This document shows positions 1 through 7,201 of a stretch of DNA of 46,080 bases, piece by piece. The notes below the pieces were generated by a model. It was given only the letters and a program-made list of their open reading frames with translations, ran no database searches and was not told the DNA's origin. Position numbers and translations under genes: made by a program. Origin of the DNA: a virus; IMG/VR virus record IMGVR_UViG_3300044632_000108, positions 1-46,080 of that record, one strand, 5' to 3'. Position 1 is the stretch's first letter, and each line of letters begins with the position of its first letter.

Positions 1-18
1 CTTTTTGATTATTTTCAT
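1..18 (-). CDS. 5' end of an unidentified gene, truncated by the window edge
   Basis: Only the first six codons are inside the window (MKIIKK). The start is well supported: the stop region of the preceding gene reads ATGAGGAGGTAATATG, so a perfect AGGAGG Shine-Dalgarno lies across the upstream stop codon with correct spacing to this ATG. This suggests translational coupling to the PA14-domain gene. The lysine/isoleucine-rich start would fit a signal peptide or membrane protein, but six residues are too few to say. Confidence 0.6.
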
Positions 19-19
19 A

Positions 20-2173
20 TTACCTCCTCATCCCAATCATTACATTTGCAATCTGTGAAACAATGATTACTGGGATAATGACTTCTTGGGCCTTTTCTCT
101 CTGATCGTCTGTCATATCCATACCTAATTCAGAGAAATTAGATAGGAGTTCTGTAACATCCACTTCAAATACTGCTCCAAGTGGGTCTGCTAAGAATGCT
201 TCTGTTTGTACTTCTGTTACTGCATCTGCTAATGTAAATGGCATTGGGGTTTCTCCTGCATCCCCTGCTCTTTCTGCGAACTCAACAAATGCTTCTGCAA
301 GTACTGGGTTAGACTTCATCTGCTCAGCAATCTGTGCAACTTCTGAAGCCTTAATACCAAGGTCTTCTGCAACCTCTTGCTTTGCTTCTTGTGTCAATGC
401 TTTAAGCGTTTGACTAACTGCTGTGATTTGTTCAGGGGAAAGAGTAACTAACTTATTATCCTTGCTTGTAAGGTTAGCAATAACTCCAGATAAATCTTCT
501 GAAGTTCCAGTTCCCTTTTTAGGAATGAGGGCTGCCAATACTTCATCTTTGATTTCTGCATCTGGTTCAATCCAAGGATTATCTTCTGGCTCTGGATTTG
601 GTCCAGGTTCTGGTGAAGGTTCTGGAGTAGGTTCTACAGTAGGTTCTACAACTGGCTCTTCAGTTGGTTCTGGATCTGGGGTAACTTCTGGGGTAGGTTC
701 AGGTGTAGGCTCTTCTGTAGGGTCTACTGTAGGCTCTGGTGATGGCTCTGAGGTAGGTTCAGGCGTTGGTTCATCTGTAGGCTCATCAGTTGGATCTGGC
801 GAAGGCTCTGGAGTTGGTTCATCTGTTGGCTCTTCGGTTGGTTCTGGAGAAGGTTCTGGTGTGGGTTCTGGGGTAGGCTGATTGGCTGCAGCATTGGCTG
901 CTGCCTGAGCAATAGCAGCATTAAGTTCTCTTTGTGCCTGCTCATAATAATAATCCCATGCATCACCAATAGCATTATTTAAATCAATTATTGACTGATT
1001 ATATATTTCTATTCTGCTATTCTTCAAGTCTAAAGCATCTTCTGTATCTGAAATGGCATCAAGATGTTCCTGTGTCTTGGTTTGCAAAACCTGATTCATT
1101 GATGACAGTGTTGTATTCTCAGAGTTGTATACGCTTAGTTTGTTATTGTATACTGCCAATTTATTGTTATAGTTTGTTTGTGCTATAGCCTGTGCTGCAA
1201 CAGCATCATTGTAAGCATTTATTTGTGATTGAGTTGGTCCTGATCCAGAAGAAAATGTATTAAGATTACAACTAAAATTTTGTCCCCATACTCTTGGATT
1301 TCCAGCATAGTCACAACCTGCACCAGTCCATCCTCCAGGGATTCCCCAGCCAAGAAGGTAGGATCCAGGGCCTCCTCCGTTGTACCACCATATTTCTACA
1401 TCTAAAGTTTTGTCTTCACTAACATCATATACGGGAGAGTAATCGCTCCAAGTTGTCCCTTGCTCTACCCAGTTATCAACAGCAAGTTGCCCGTCAACAT
1501 ACATTCTAAAACCATCATCCGTATATCCTGCAAAGTAGGTTTGTGTAAACCATGAAGGGACTGTTATCTGTCCAGTAAATTTAACTATAAAGTTTTCATA
1601 TCTATTTCCGCACACTGGAAGTTGCATAGAGTTTGAGTTCCAGGTGCCAGAACAAAGAACAGATCCTGGGGTAGCAACATTACCCTGCCTAACAAGAGTA
1701 TAAACAGTGTATGCCAAACCTGTTCCTCCAGCACTCTGCATATTAGATTGTGTGGTTTGAACATTAATATTGGCTATGCTGAGAGCATCCTGTGCATCGT
1801 TTCTTTCTTCAAGAGCATTGTTTTTATGTTCAAGGGCCAAGGCTACTGTGGCTGTCTGCCCATCCACATTTGATTGGGCAAGGTTCTTTGCTTCTAAGGC
1901 TGTGGCTTCTGCTTCTACTGCATCTTCGTGGGCATCATAGGCATCATCTTTAAGTTCCTTCGCATTTGTGGCTGAGGCAAACTTATTTTCTGCTATCTCT
2001 ATAAGATCTATAAATTCATCCTTGTAGCCAAGATCGTCTACGCTATCGTTAAGTTCCTGTATTTCTTGGGCTGCTACTGTGAGTGGATCATCAGAGTGGG
2101 CTTCCTGGGGGGCTATAAGTAGCCAGCCAAAGGCTAGAACTGTGGCTGTTACTATTCTTAGTAGTCGTTTAAT
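20..2173 (-). CDS. Exported PA14-domain protein with coiled coils and Pro-rich linker, AUU start
   Basis: The first canonical in-frame start is a GTG at 1867, but the frame stays open upstream and encodes a good Sec signal peptide (MKRLLRIVTATVLAFGWLLI, likely cut near AHS/DD). I place the start at ATT 2173-2171, which follows the purine-rich AAGGGGGAAAGG at Shine-Dalgarno distance; no ATG, GTG or TTG lies in frame between 2173 and 1867. The product is about 717 residues. After the signal come a charged helical region (about 30-145), a PA14-like beta domain (about 150-305, with GYTDDGFRMYVDG and aromatic strands), a second coiled coil, a Pro-Glu-Thr linker (about 432-532) and an alpha-helical C-terminal domain. 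It ends in a hydrophobic stretch (VIIPVIIVSQIANVMIGM) followed by RR, a possible membrane anchor. PA14 domains typically bind glycans. A surface role in the infected cell or at lysis is inferred; a virion role is also possible. Confidence 0.75.
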   Translation of the reverse strand: MKRLLRIVTATVLAFGWLLIAPQEAHSDDPLTVAAQEIQELNDSVDDLGYKDEFIDLIEIAENKFASATNAKELKDDAYDAHEDAVEAEATALEAKNLAQSNVDGQTATVALALEHKNNALEERNDAQDALSIANINVQTTQSNMQSAGGTGLAYTVYTLVRQGNVATPGSVLCSGTWNSNSMQLPVCGNRYENFIVKFTGQITVPSWFTQTYFAGYTDDGFRMYVDGQLAVDNWVEQGTTWSDYSPVYDVSEDKTLDVEIWWYNGGGPGSYLLGWGIPGGWTGAGCDYAGNPRVWGQNFSCNLNTFSSGSGPTQSQINAYNDAVAAQAIAQTNYNNKLAVYNNKLSVYNSENTTLSSMNQVLQTKTQEHLDAISDTEDALDLKNSRIEIYNQSIIDLNNAIGDAWDYYYEQAQRELNAAIAQAAANAAANQPTPEPTPEPSPEPTEEPTDEPTPEPSPDPTDEPTDEPTPEPTSEPSPEPTVDPTEEPTPEPTPEVTPDPEPTEEPVVEPTVEPTPEPSPEPGPNPEPEDNPWIEPDAEIKDEVLAALIPKKGTGTSEDLSGVIANLTSKDNKLVTLSPEQITAVSQTLKALTQEAKQEVAEDLGIKASEVAQIAEQMKSNPVLAEAFVEFAERAGDAGETPMPFTLADAVTEVQTEAFLADPLGAVFEVDVTELLSNFSELGMDMTDDQREKAQEVIIPVIIVSQIANVMIGMRR
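578..880 (-). repeat. Pro-Glu-Thr/Ser-Pro tandem repeat coding region
   Basis: About 100 residues of degenerate PTPEP, SPEP, TEEP and TDEP units form an extended acidic linker in the PA14-domain protein, between its coiled coil and its C-terminal helical domain. In DNA this appears as repeated short ggttctggt/gtaggttct units. Such linkers commonly span cell-wall layers or act as stalks; that role is inferred here. Confidence 0.85.
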
Positions 2174-2211
2174 TACCTTTCCCCCTTGCAGACGACATGT
2201 CTGATAGGATG

Positions 2212-2220
2212 ATTATACCA
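2212..2220 (-). promoter_or_regulatory. Extended -10 promoter for the PA14-domain gene
   Basis: The minus strand reads TGGTATAAT, a perfect extended -10 (TGn TATAAT). No convincing -35 hexamer is visible at 16-18 bp, as is usual for extended -10 promoters. Transcription would start near 2205, giving a leader of about 30 nt that contains the AAGGGGG ribosome-binding region. It lies immediately downstream of the terminator of the secreted coiled-coil gene. Confidence 0.7.
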
Positions 2221-2230
2221 TTTTATTGCA

Positions 2231-2263
2231 CAAAAAAGGGGCTACCGTAATTGGTAACCCCTT
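2231..2263 (-). terminator. Intrinsic terminator after the secreted coiled-coil gene
   Basis: On the minus strand AAGGGGTTACC pairs with GGTAGCCCCTT across a 6-nt loop (11 bp with one G-U), followed by a run of six T. It lies 15 bases beyond the stop codon of the 390-residue secreted protein and directly before the extended -10 of the next gene. Confidence 0.9.
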
Positions 2264-2277
2264 TAGTGTTGGACTAA

Positions 2278-3450
2278 TTACTTAACTAAAGTAACCTTAG
2301 CCTTTGGATTCTTCTTGTTCCACTTTGTAGCAAGTGCATTGAATGACTTCTTCAAAGAAGAAAGTGCTGCTGCATTATCTGCAGTCAACTTAGCAATCTG
2401 TGCATCCTTAGCAGCAAGAGCAGCATCTGATGCTACCTTTGCATCTGCAAGTGCCTTATCTGAAGCAGCCTTTGCCTGAGCAACTGCTGTTGTTGTGTCG
2501 TCCTTGAACTTTGCAAGTTCTGCATTCTTAGCAGCAATTAGAGCAGTGTGCTCTGCTGTTGCCTTAACAAGTGCAGCATCTGAAGCAGCCTTTGCAGCAA
2601 GTGCTGCATCCTTAGCAGCAGTCTGTGCAGCAAGTTCTGATACTAGATCACGAACTGTGATTTCTGCATATGGTGCAAGTGCTCGTGCTGGCAAACCAAC
2701 TACATCAGCAGTTGTTGCATCTCCAGCAGTTGTTGGAGCAAACATAACAAGTGCACGAGTTCCAGTTGTTGGAAGTGTTGCAGTAAACTTTGCAACTCCA
2801 AAATTTGAAAGTGTAAGACCAGTTACTGCTGTTGCAGAATCTAGTGTTGCTGTTGCAGCAAACACTGTTGCAGTAATTGACGTACCAGTAGTTGGTGCAG
2901 ACACCTTATTACCAAATACGTCTGTTGCTGTAACTAAAATGTCTTGCTTTGTTCCAGCAGCACCTGAAGCAGGAGCAGATACTGTAAGAGTATTAATCTT
3001 ACCAGCAGTTCCCTGTACGTAGTAGGTAAGTGTTGTACCTTGGTTTGTTATAACAACTGTTCCAATTGCTGTCGTTTTAGTATATACATAAAACGTTGCT
3101 GTTGTTCCTGTACCAGTCGCAATGGATAAACTTGATGATCCAGATGCCGATGTTACTGGTGCAGCGGTTGTGTGTAGTGCAGACACGATTGTTGCGTTTG
3201 TTGCTACAACAGAAACTACTGTTCCTGTGTCAACTGTTGCGACGAACTTAAGTGCGTCTGCAGCGTCAACTGTGTTGTCTGCAGGTACTGGCAATGAAGC
3301 AGGTGTTGAGATTGATGAAGCGGTTGTGTTAGCCGTTCCAGCAAGATCTACAGCGACTGTCATTACAGCAGCACTTGCAGGTGTTGCTACGATTGTGCCC
3401 AAAGTCATGGCTGCAACCATGGCTAGTGCGATTTTCTTAAATGAGTTCAT
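2278..3450 (-). CDS. Secreted coiled-coil protein with signal peptide, host-like
   Basis: The 390-residue protein begins with a clear Sec signal peptide: basic MNSFKK, a hydrophobic core and an ASA-type cleavage site near residue 27. A long Ala/Thr/Val-rich beta region (about 30-265) resembles Ig-like or invasin-like surface repeats, including a stretch around VTATDVFGNKVSAPTTGT typical of bacterial Ig-like folds. Then comes an Ala-rich coiled coil (about 268-365, with repeated AAKAASDAALVKA units) and a basic tail (KWNKKNPKAKVTLVK). I know of no phage virion family with this make-up; it looks like a cell-surface protein of an actinobacterium, probably acquired from a host. An AAGGAG ribosome site precedes the ATG. 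It lies directly after the large terminase gene and ends at a strong terminator, which suggests an independent, abundant product. Function is unknown. Confidence 0.8.
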   Translation of the reverse strand: MNSFKKIALAMVAAMTLGTIVATPASAAVMTVAVDLAGTANTTASSISTPASLPVPADNTVDAADALKFVATVDTGTVVSVVATNATIVSALHTTAAPVTSASGSSSLSIATGTGTTATFYVYTKTTAIGTVVITNQGTTLTYYVQGTAGKINTLTVSAPASGAAGTKQDILVTATDVFGNKVSAPTTGTSITATVFAATATLDSATAVTGLTLSNFGVAKFTATLPTTGTRALVMFAPTTAGDATTADVVGLPARALAPYAEITVRDLVSELAAQTAAKDAALAAKAASDAALVKATAEHTALIAAKNAELAKFKDDTTTAVAQAKAASDKALADAKVASDAALAAKDAQIAKLTADNAAALSSLKKSFNALATKWNKKNPKAKVTLVK

Positions 3451-3470
3451 TTAATTTATTTCTCCTTGTT

Positions 3471-5252
3471 TTATAGTGTTTTTAGTCTGTCCAGGTAGTC
3501 TTTTATTTCTTCTATCTGGCTAGGTTTATATTGTATCACGTTCTCAGGTAGTTCGTCAACTCGCTTAGGTCTATCCCTAAAAGTATGAACCTCTACCTCA
3601 GTGTCTGTATTTTTTGGGGTATGTGATATTGCCCCAAATATTGCTCCACACACAGCATCAGCCAAGTCCTTTGACTTTTTGCGGGGGTGGTCAACTTTAT
3701 CATTTCTCATAATCTTTAATTGGGTTAGTTCATCAAATAATAAATCTATGGCTGGCATGGCAAGCCTTTCCTCATAGACAAGCATAGCCATATCTTCGTA
3801 GTGCTTCTTAGCAACAGAAACAGTATCAGTTCTCATTCCAACCTGCTTTAATTCATTTTGAATATCAAATGATTGCCAACGGTCAAAGGAAACCATTCCA
3901 ACATCAAACCCTATCCTTCTGAGGTTCTGGATCCATTGTTTAACCTCAGAGAGATTAACTGGGCCTTCCACCTTTGGCTCCCACCATGCTACTGCATCTA
4001 CTACTACAATAGGTGCTACCTGCTCATAGTTATTAATGACTTGTATGTTTACCCATTTTTCTACGTGTGCAATTGCTACCGCACACTTATCATGTTTTTG
4101 TGCAAGGTCAGCATGAACATAATATTTTTTAGTAGGGTCTGGCTTAAATGATTCGTCAAATCTTTTAAAGTTATCTATTGGGTTTCTTAATGTCATACAG
4201 GCTCTTACTTTTTCTGCCTGCTTAAAAAATGCATCAGAAGCAAAAGTTGGTACGCATGCAAAGCGCATCATTGCATCTCCAAGGTCTGTCATAAATGCAA
4301 TCATAAAGTCATCAATCTTGCGAGTAGGATTTACTTCCCATGTAGGTCTCTTTAGTGCAAACACTCCTGGATACTTGTATGAGATTATATGATCTTCATC
4401 CCACGAAATTTGAAACTTATTATCTGGGTCTGTGTCTGGAAGTAATGGATTAATTATAAATTCGTGTGTTTTTTCAACTGATTCTTTTTCAGCAATCACT
4501 GCATCATACTTTTCTGAAATAAAGTCGCCTGGAAATCTTGGGAACGAAAGTAAAACAACCTTTCCAAGGTCTGGGAAACGAGAATCTACTGATCCACGGA
4601 AAGCCTTGTAGATGTTGTCTGCAGTCTTTCCTTGTTCATTTCCAGTTCCAACCTCAGATGCAAAACCAGAAATCTCATCAAGCACTGCAAGTAACAAGTT
4701 CAAACCCTCATGTGACTCACGCTCTGAGTGACCAGAGTAAACAGTAATTGATTTATCAAACTCAACTGAGTCTGCCTTAGCATTATACTTTCCAGCAAAC
4801 CAAGGGGACTTTTCAATCTTAGATTTAAAACCTTTAAAGAAAACATTTTTTGCTTGTTGTGCGTTAATAGCAACATTGATAAGGTCTATAGCATCTCCAG
4901 AGGGCTTACCAAAATACTTTGCAGGGTCTTTAAGGCACAATAGTTTATATACTATATATGAACATGCTACGGTTGATGTAAAGTCTTTTCCAGATCCCTT
5001 GCCAAGTTGCAGAATGATTTCATTCTTTGTGTATTTTTCATAATAACGAGTTCCTTCTTCTTGCCCCATTATGTCTATCAAATCTTCTTTACGATATATC
5101 TGGCTCATGGCCTCAACAATGTCATATTGAATATCTGAAAGTGGTGGCTGACCAAGATAGTCTGGAGACTCAACAAATGTCTTTGCGTTTACTGGGGTTT
5201 CTTCAAAGTGATTGCTTTTAAGAACTTCTAAAAAATCATCAAAGTCTGACAT
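3471..5252 (-). CDS. terL: Terminase large subunit
   Basis: The packaging motor ATPase/nuclease pumps concatemeric DNA into the prohead through the portal. The 593-residue length is normal. The N-terminal ATPase has a Walker A-like LGKGSGKD (about 83-90) and a Walker B strand LLLAVLDEIS with the DE pair at 192-193. The C-terminal RNase H-like nuclease shows acidic residues in HADLAQKHDK (D382), SFDRWQS (D457) and KDLADAVCGA (D529/D532). The start overlaps the stop of the preceding small-subunit gene by one base (TAATG), so the two are translationally coupled. Unlike in many siphoviruses, the gene is not next to the portal in this window; it lies after the recombination genes. Confidence 0.93.
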   Translation of the reverse strand: MSDFDDFLEVLKSNHFEETPVNAKTFVESPDYLGQPPLSDIQYDIVEAMSQIYRKEDLIDIMGQEEGTRYYEKYTKNEIILQLGKGSGKDFTSTVACSYIVYKLLCLKDPAKYFGKPSGDAIDLINVAINAQQAKNVFFKGFKSKIEKSPWFAGKYNAKADSVEFDKSITVYSGHSERESHEGLNLLLAVLDEISGFASEVGTGNEQGKTADNIYKAFRGSVDSRFPDLGKVVLLSFPRFPGDFISEKYDAVIAEKESVEKTHEFIINPLLPDTDPDNKFQISWDEDHIISYKYPGVFALKRPTWEVNPTRKIDDFMIAFMTDLGDAMMRFACVPTFASDAFFKQAEKVRACMTLRNPIDNFKRFDESFKPDPTKKYYVHADLAQKHDKCAVAIAHVEKWVNIQVINNYEQVAPIVVVDAVAWWEPKVEGPVNLSEVKQWIQNLRRIGFDVGMVSFDRWQSFDIQNELKQVGMRTDTVSVAKKHYEDMAMLVYEERLAMPAIDLLFDELTQLKIMRNDKVDHPRKKSKDLADAVCGAIFGAISHTPKNTDTEVEVHTFRDRPKRVDELPENVIQYKPSQIEEIKDYLDRLKTL

Positions 5253-5797
5253 TACTGCTCACTAATTGATTCAGATACAATCGTTACTACTTCGTTTTGC
5301 TTTGCAATAGCAGATAGTCGCTGCATAATAATATCTCTTACTTCAGGATGTTCTGACGCTATGTCTCTAAGAATTCCCACAAGAACTTCTTGCCTTCTTT
5401 CAATCTCTATCATTTCTTCAGCAAGTTCTTTGTTCTCAAGAAGGCCAGCCTTTTGTAGCATGTCAATTCTTTTAGACTCAATGTCCATTACAAGTTTAAT
5501 TGCAGCAGTCTTTGCACTAAGATTATTAGTCATTGATGCCTCATCAATAACTTCGTATGTGCGAGATACAAGTTTGCTATAGTGTGTATCTGCAGCAGCA
5601 AGTGCTTCTTTAGCACGAGCACGAATAGCGTCGTTGGCAGATGCCATGACCTTCCATTCATTAATAAGGGTTACGACTTTGGTTCTTGGTATGTCCAGTT
5701 GCTTTGAAATTACTGTAGGGTCATTGCCCTTTAGGTATTCTTCTACTACTTGATTAACTTGATCAAGATGTTTAACTAGATCATCTTCAGTTGACAT
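5252..5797 (-). CDS. terS: Terminase small subunit (probable)
   Basis: The 181-residue protein lies immediately before, and is coupled to, the large terminase. Residues about 24-55 (NDPTVISKQLDIPRTKVVTL) look like a helix-turn-helix of the kind used by small terminases to recognise the packaging site. The rest is predicted helical (an RARAKEALAAAD segment and long amphipathic helices to about 170), fitting the oligomerisation core of small terminases. The start overlaps the end of the Nmad1-like gene by 11 bases. The call rests on position plus HTH/helical layout, not on a diagnostic motif. Confidence 0.75.
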   Translation of the reverse strand: MSTEDDLVKHLDQVNQVVEEYLKGNDPTVISKQLDIPRTKVVTLINEWKVMASANDAIRARAKEALAAADTHYSKLVSRTYEVIDEASMTNNLSAKTAAIKLVMDIESKRIDMLQKAGLLENKELAEEMIEIERRQEVLVGILRDIASEHPEVRDIIMQRLSAIAKQNEVVTIVSESISEQ

Positions 5798-6059
5798 TGT
5801 TTAATTCCCTTGCTATTTTTAGCAGTATGAGATAACCGATTAGGTCATCTAAATCATTATCGCCAACATAAGATCCACCTCTAGTTATTCTAGAAAGTTT
5901 GTCATCAATGCGAACATGCAGTTGCTCTACACTGTCTGATGTAGCAAAAACTCTAACAGGATTGAGAGCAGAATCTCCATAAGATTTATTTTTTGCAATC
6001 AGCATCTCTTTAATCTCATCACAAACTTGAGCAATGGTAAACTGTGTCTCAGAACTCAT
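5787..6059 (-). CDS. Nmad1/DUF1599-like nucleotide-modification-associated protein
   Basis: The 90-residue protein contains AKNKSYGDSALNPVRVF, the signature of the DUF1599 (nucleotide modification associated domain 1) family, followed by DDKLSRI and DDLIGYLILL, which match the helical MazG-like arrangement with acidic metal-binding residues. The family is linked by genome context to phage DNA base modification or nucleotide metabolism; its reaction is not established. I chose the ATG at 6059 over one six codons upstream because GAGGAGG lies at the correct distance before it. It overlaps the small membrane-protein gene by 11 bases and the small-terminase gene by 11 bases. Confidence 0.75.
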   Translation of the reverse strand: MSSETQFTIAQVCDEIKEMLIAKNKSYGDSALNPVRVFATSDSVEQLHVRIDDKLSRITRGGSYVGDNDLDDLIGYLILLKIARELNNVN

Positions 6060-6183
6060 CTTCGTCCTCCTCGTCACTTAAGTCAAAAATATCTGGAAAG
6101 TTTTTAAAGGAATTAACAACATAGGCTATGCCTACTGAACTAGCCACGGTAATTGCTAAAATAATCTTTTTTGTTTTACTCAT
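6049..6183 (-). CDS. Small single-pass membrane protein with acidic tail
   Basis: Direct translation gives 44 residues: MSKTKK, a hydrophobic segment (about 7-24, IILAITVASSVGIAYVV), then NSFKNFPDIFDLS and an acidic tail (DEEDEDEF). The ATG overlaps the stop of the small HTH gene as ATGA, and the tail codons double as the Shine-Dalgarno of the next gene, so it is embedded in a coupled operon. The basic N-terminus suggests the acidic end faces outward, or the reverse if it acts as a tail anchor. I recognise no family; a role in membrane perturbation or exclusion is only a guess. Confidence 0.65.
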   Translation of the reverse strand: MSKTKKIILAITVASSVGIAYVVNSFKNFPDIFDLSDEEDEDEF

Positions 6184-6335
6184 CGTTTAGACTTCCTTAA
6201 TCCAAATTTTGCAAGATACACATAAATAGTTTCCACGCTTACCCCACACTCCTTTGCAATCTCTTCTGGAGTCTTTTTGTCCATAAGATAACGCTTACGC
6301 ATAAAAACTTGTGATGTATATAGTTTAGCAGCCAT
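6180..6335 (-). CDS. Small helix-turn-helix protein
   Basis: Direct translation gives 51 residues. The segment RYLMDKKTPEEIAKECGVSV followed by ETIYVYLAKFGLRK is a compact helix-turn-helix of the resolvase/homeodomain-like type (turn at ECGVS). There is little besides the HTH. It begins 4 bases after the RuvC-like stop and ends with an ATGA overlap into the membrane-protein gene. Likely a small DNA-binding protein, regulatory or accessory to packaging or recombination; which of these is unknown. Confidence 0.75.
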   Translation of the reverse strand: MAAKLYTSQVFMRKRYLMDKKTPEEIAKECGVSVETIYVYLAKFGLRKSKR

Positions 6336-6339
6336 GATG

Positions 6340-6930
6340 TTATTTGTCAACTCCAATTGCTTTACCCCAGTTTTTTATAGCCCAATGACCAATGCCACAC
6401 GCATCTGCGACATCATTATCAGTAATAGTTCTATCATAGATTGTATTAATAAACTTTATAGTTCTTTCTTTTCTAAGCATACGCTCATGCGCTTTATAGT
6501 AAGACTCAGACTTTCCAGGTATTTGTGAACGAATAAACAACTGTTCATCCTTAGATATTTTTTTATTACCTATAAAATTTTGCCAAGTAATGGGAGAAAC
6601 TTTTCCTATAACCTTTGTACCAGTTTGCCCTGCTGATCCAAGTATTGCTCCCTGCACCAATGCAAGATCTGCAGCAGTCTTTGGGCTATTCATAAACACG
6701 GTGTGCTCAATTACAATTGCCTCAAACCCACCGTAAATATCAAAAAATGCTTTTACCTTTTTACCAGCATCCATAACCTTTTCGTATACATTGTTTCCTT
6801 CAAAATATATTTTTCCTATAGAGTCAAGATCGTCTTCATAAAATAATGCAAAAGCAAGACTATTAGTACTAGCGTCAATGGCACAAATAGTCTCTGGCTT
6901 TATTTCTAGACCCCACTTATTTTTTACCAT
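6340..6930 (-). CDS. RuvC-like Holliday junction resolvase
   Basis: The 196-residue protein has the RNase H-like fold signature of RuvC: the first acidic residue in CAIDAST (D19), a glutamate in AIVIEHTVF (E75) and the late acidic pair in DNDVADACGIG (D173/D176). The order, spacing and length fit RuvC-type resolvases, which cut four-way junctions symmetrically as dimers. In phages these enzymes resolve branched replication intermediates before packaging, consistent with its place between the replication genes and the terminase. It overlaps the preceding zinc-finger gene by 14 bases. Confidence 0.88.
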   Translation of the reverse strand: MVKNKWGLEIKPETICAIDASTNSLAFALFYEDDLDSIGKIYFEGNNVYEKVMDAGKKVKAFFDIYGGFEAIVIEHTVFMNSPKTAADLALVQGAILGSAGQTGTKVIGKVSPITWQNFIGNKKISKDEQLFIRSQIPGKSESYYKAHERMLRKERTIKFINTIYDRTITDNDVADACGIGHWAIKNWGKAIGVDK

Positions 6931-7201
6931 TTGTTTTGTCCTTAATCTTTTTAATTGCTTTGACTACTGCTTCTGGATTTACCGAACAAGATGAGCATAC
7001 TGCAAAATCATTGTATATCGACAGTGGCATAGAGCAAGATTTGCACAACCTTGTCTTTCCTTTTCTTTTCATTCTCTTTGATTGCATATACCTTGCAGCA
7101 ATTTTTTCTTTTGTTGCAAGTTCTCTGCATTCGGGAGAGCAATATATCTGGTAAGATACAGACTGAGAAAATTGTTTATCGCAAAAGTTACAATGTCTCA
7201 C
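6917..7201 (-). CDS. Small protein with two zinc ribbons
   Basis: The 94-residue protein has two Cys4 metal sites: CNFC with CSPEC (residues 4-25) and CKSC with CSSC (about 53-72), separated by a basic helix (ARYMQSKRMKRKGKTR). This layout suggests nucleic-acid binding. It overlaps the Cas4-like nuclease gene by 14 bases and the RuvC-like gene by 14 bases, so it is made together with two recombination nucleases and may assist one of them. No named family recognised. Confidence 0.75.
   Translation of the reverse strand: MRHCNFCDKQFSQSVSYQIYCSPECRELATKEKIAARYMQSKRMKRKGKTRLCKSCSMPLSIYNDFAVCSSCSVNPEAVVKAIKKIKDKTNGKK

Noticed and set aside
423-881. Gly/Ser-repeat reading frame on the plus strand
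   Set aside because: It is the antisense of the Pro-Glu-Thr repeat of the PA14-domain gene (Pro/Glu codons read as Gly/Ser in reverse). No ribosome site, and every supported gene is on the minus strand.
2495-3454. Long Ala/Val/Ser-rich reading frames on the plus strand
   Set aside because: They lie entirely opposite the secreted coiled-coil gene and mirror its biased Ala/Thr composition; the minus-strand frame has a signal peptide, ribosome site and terminator.
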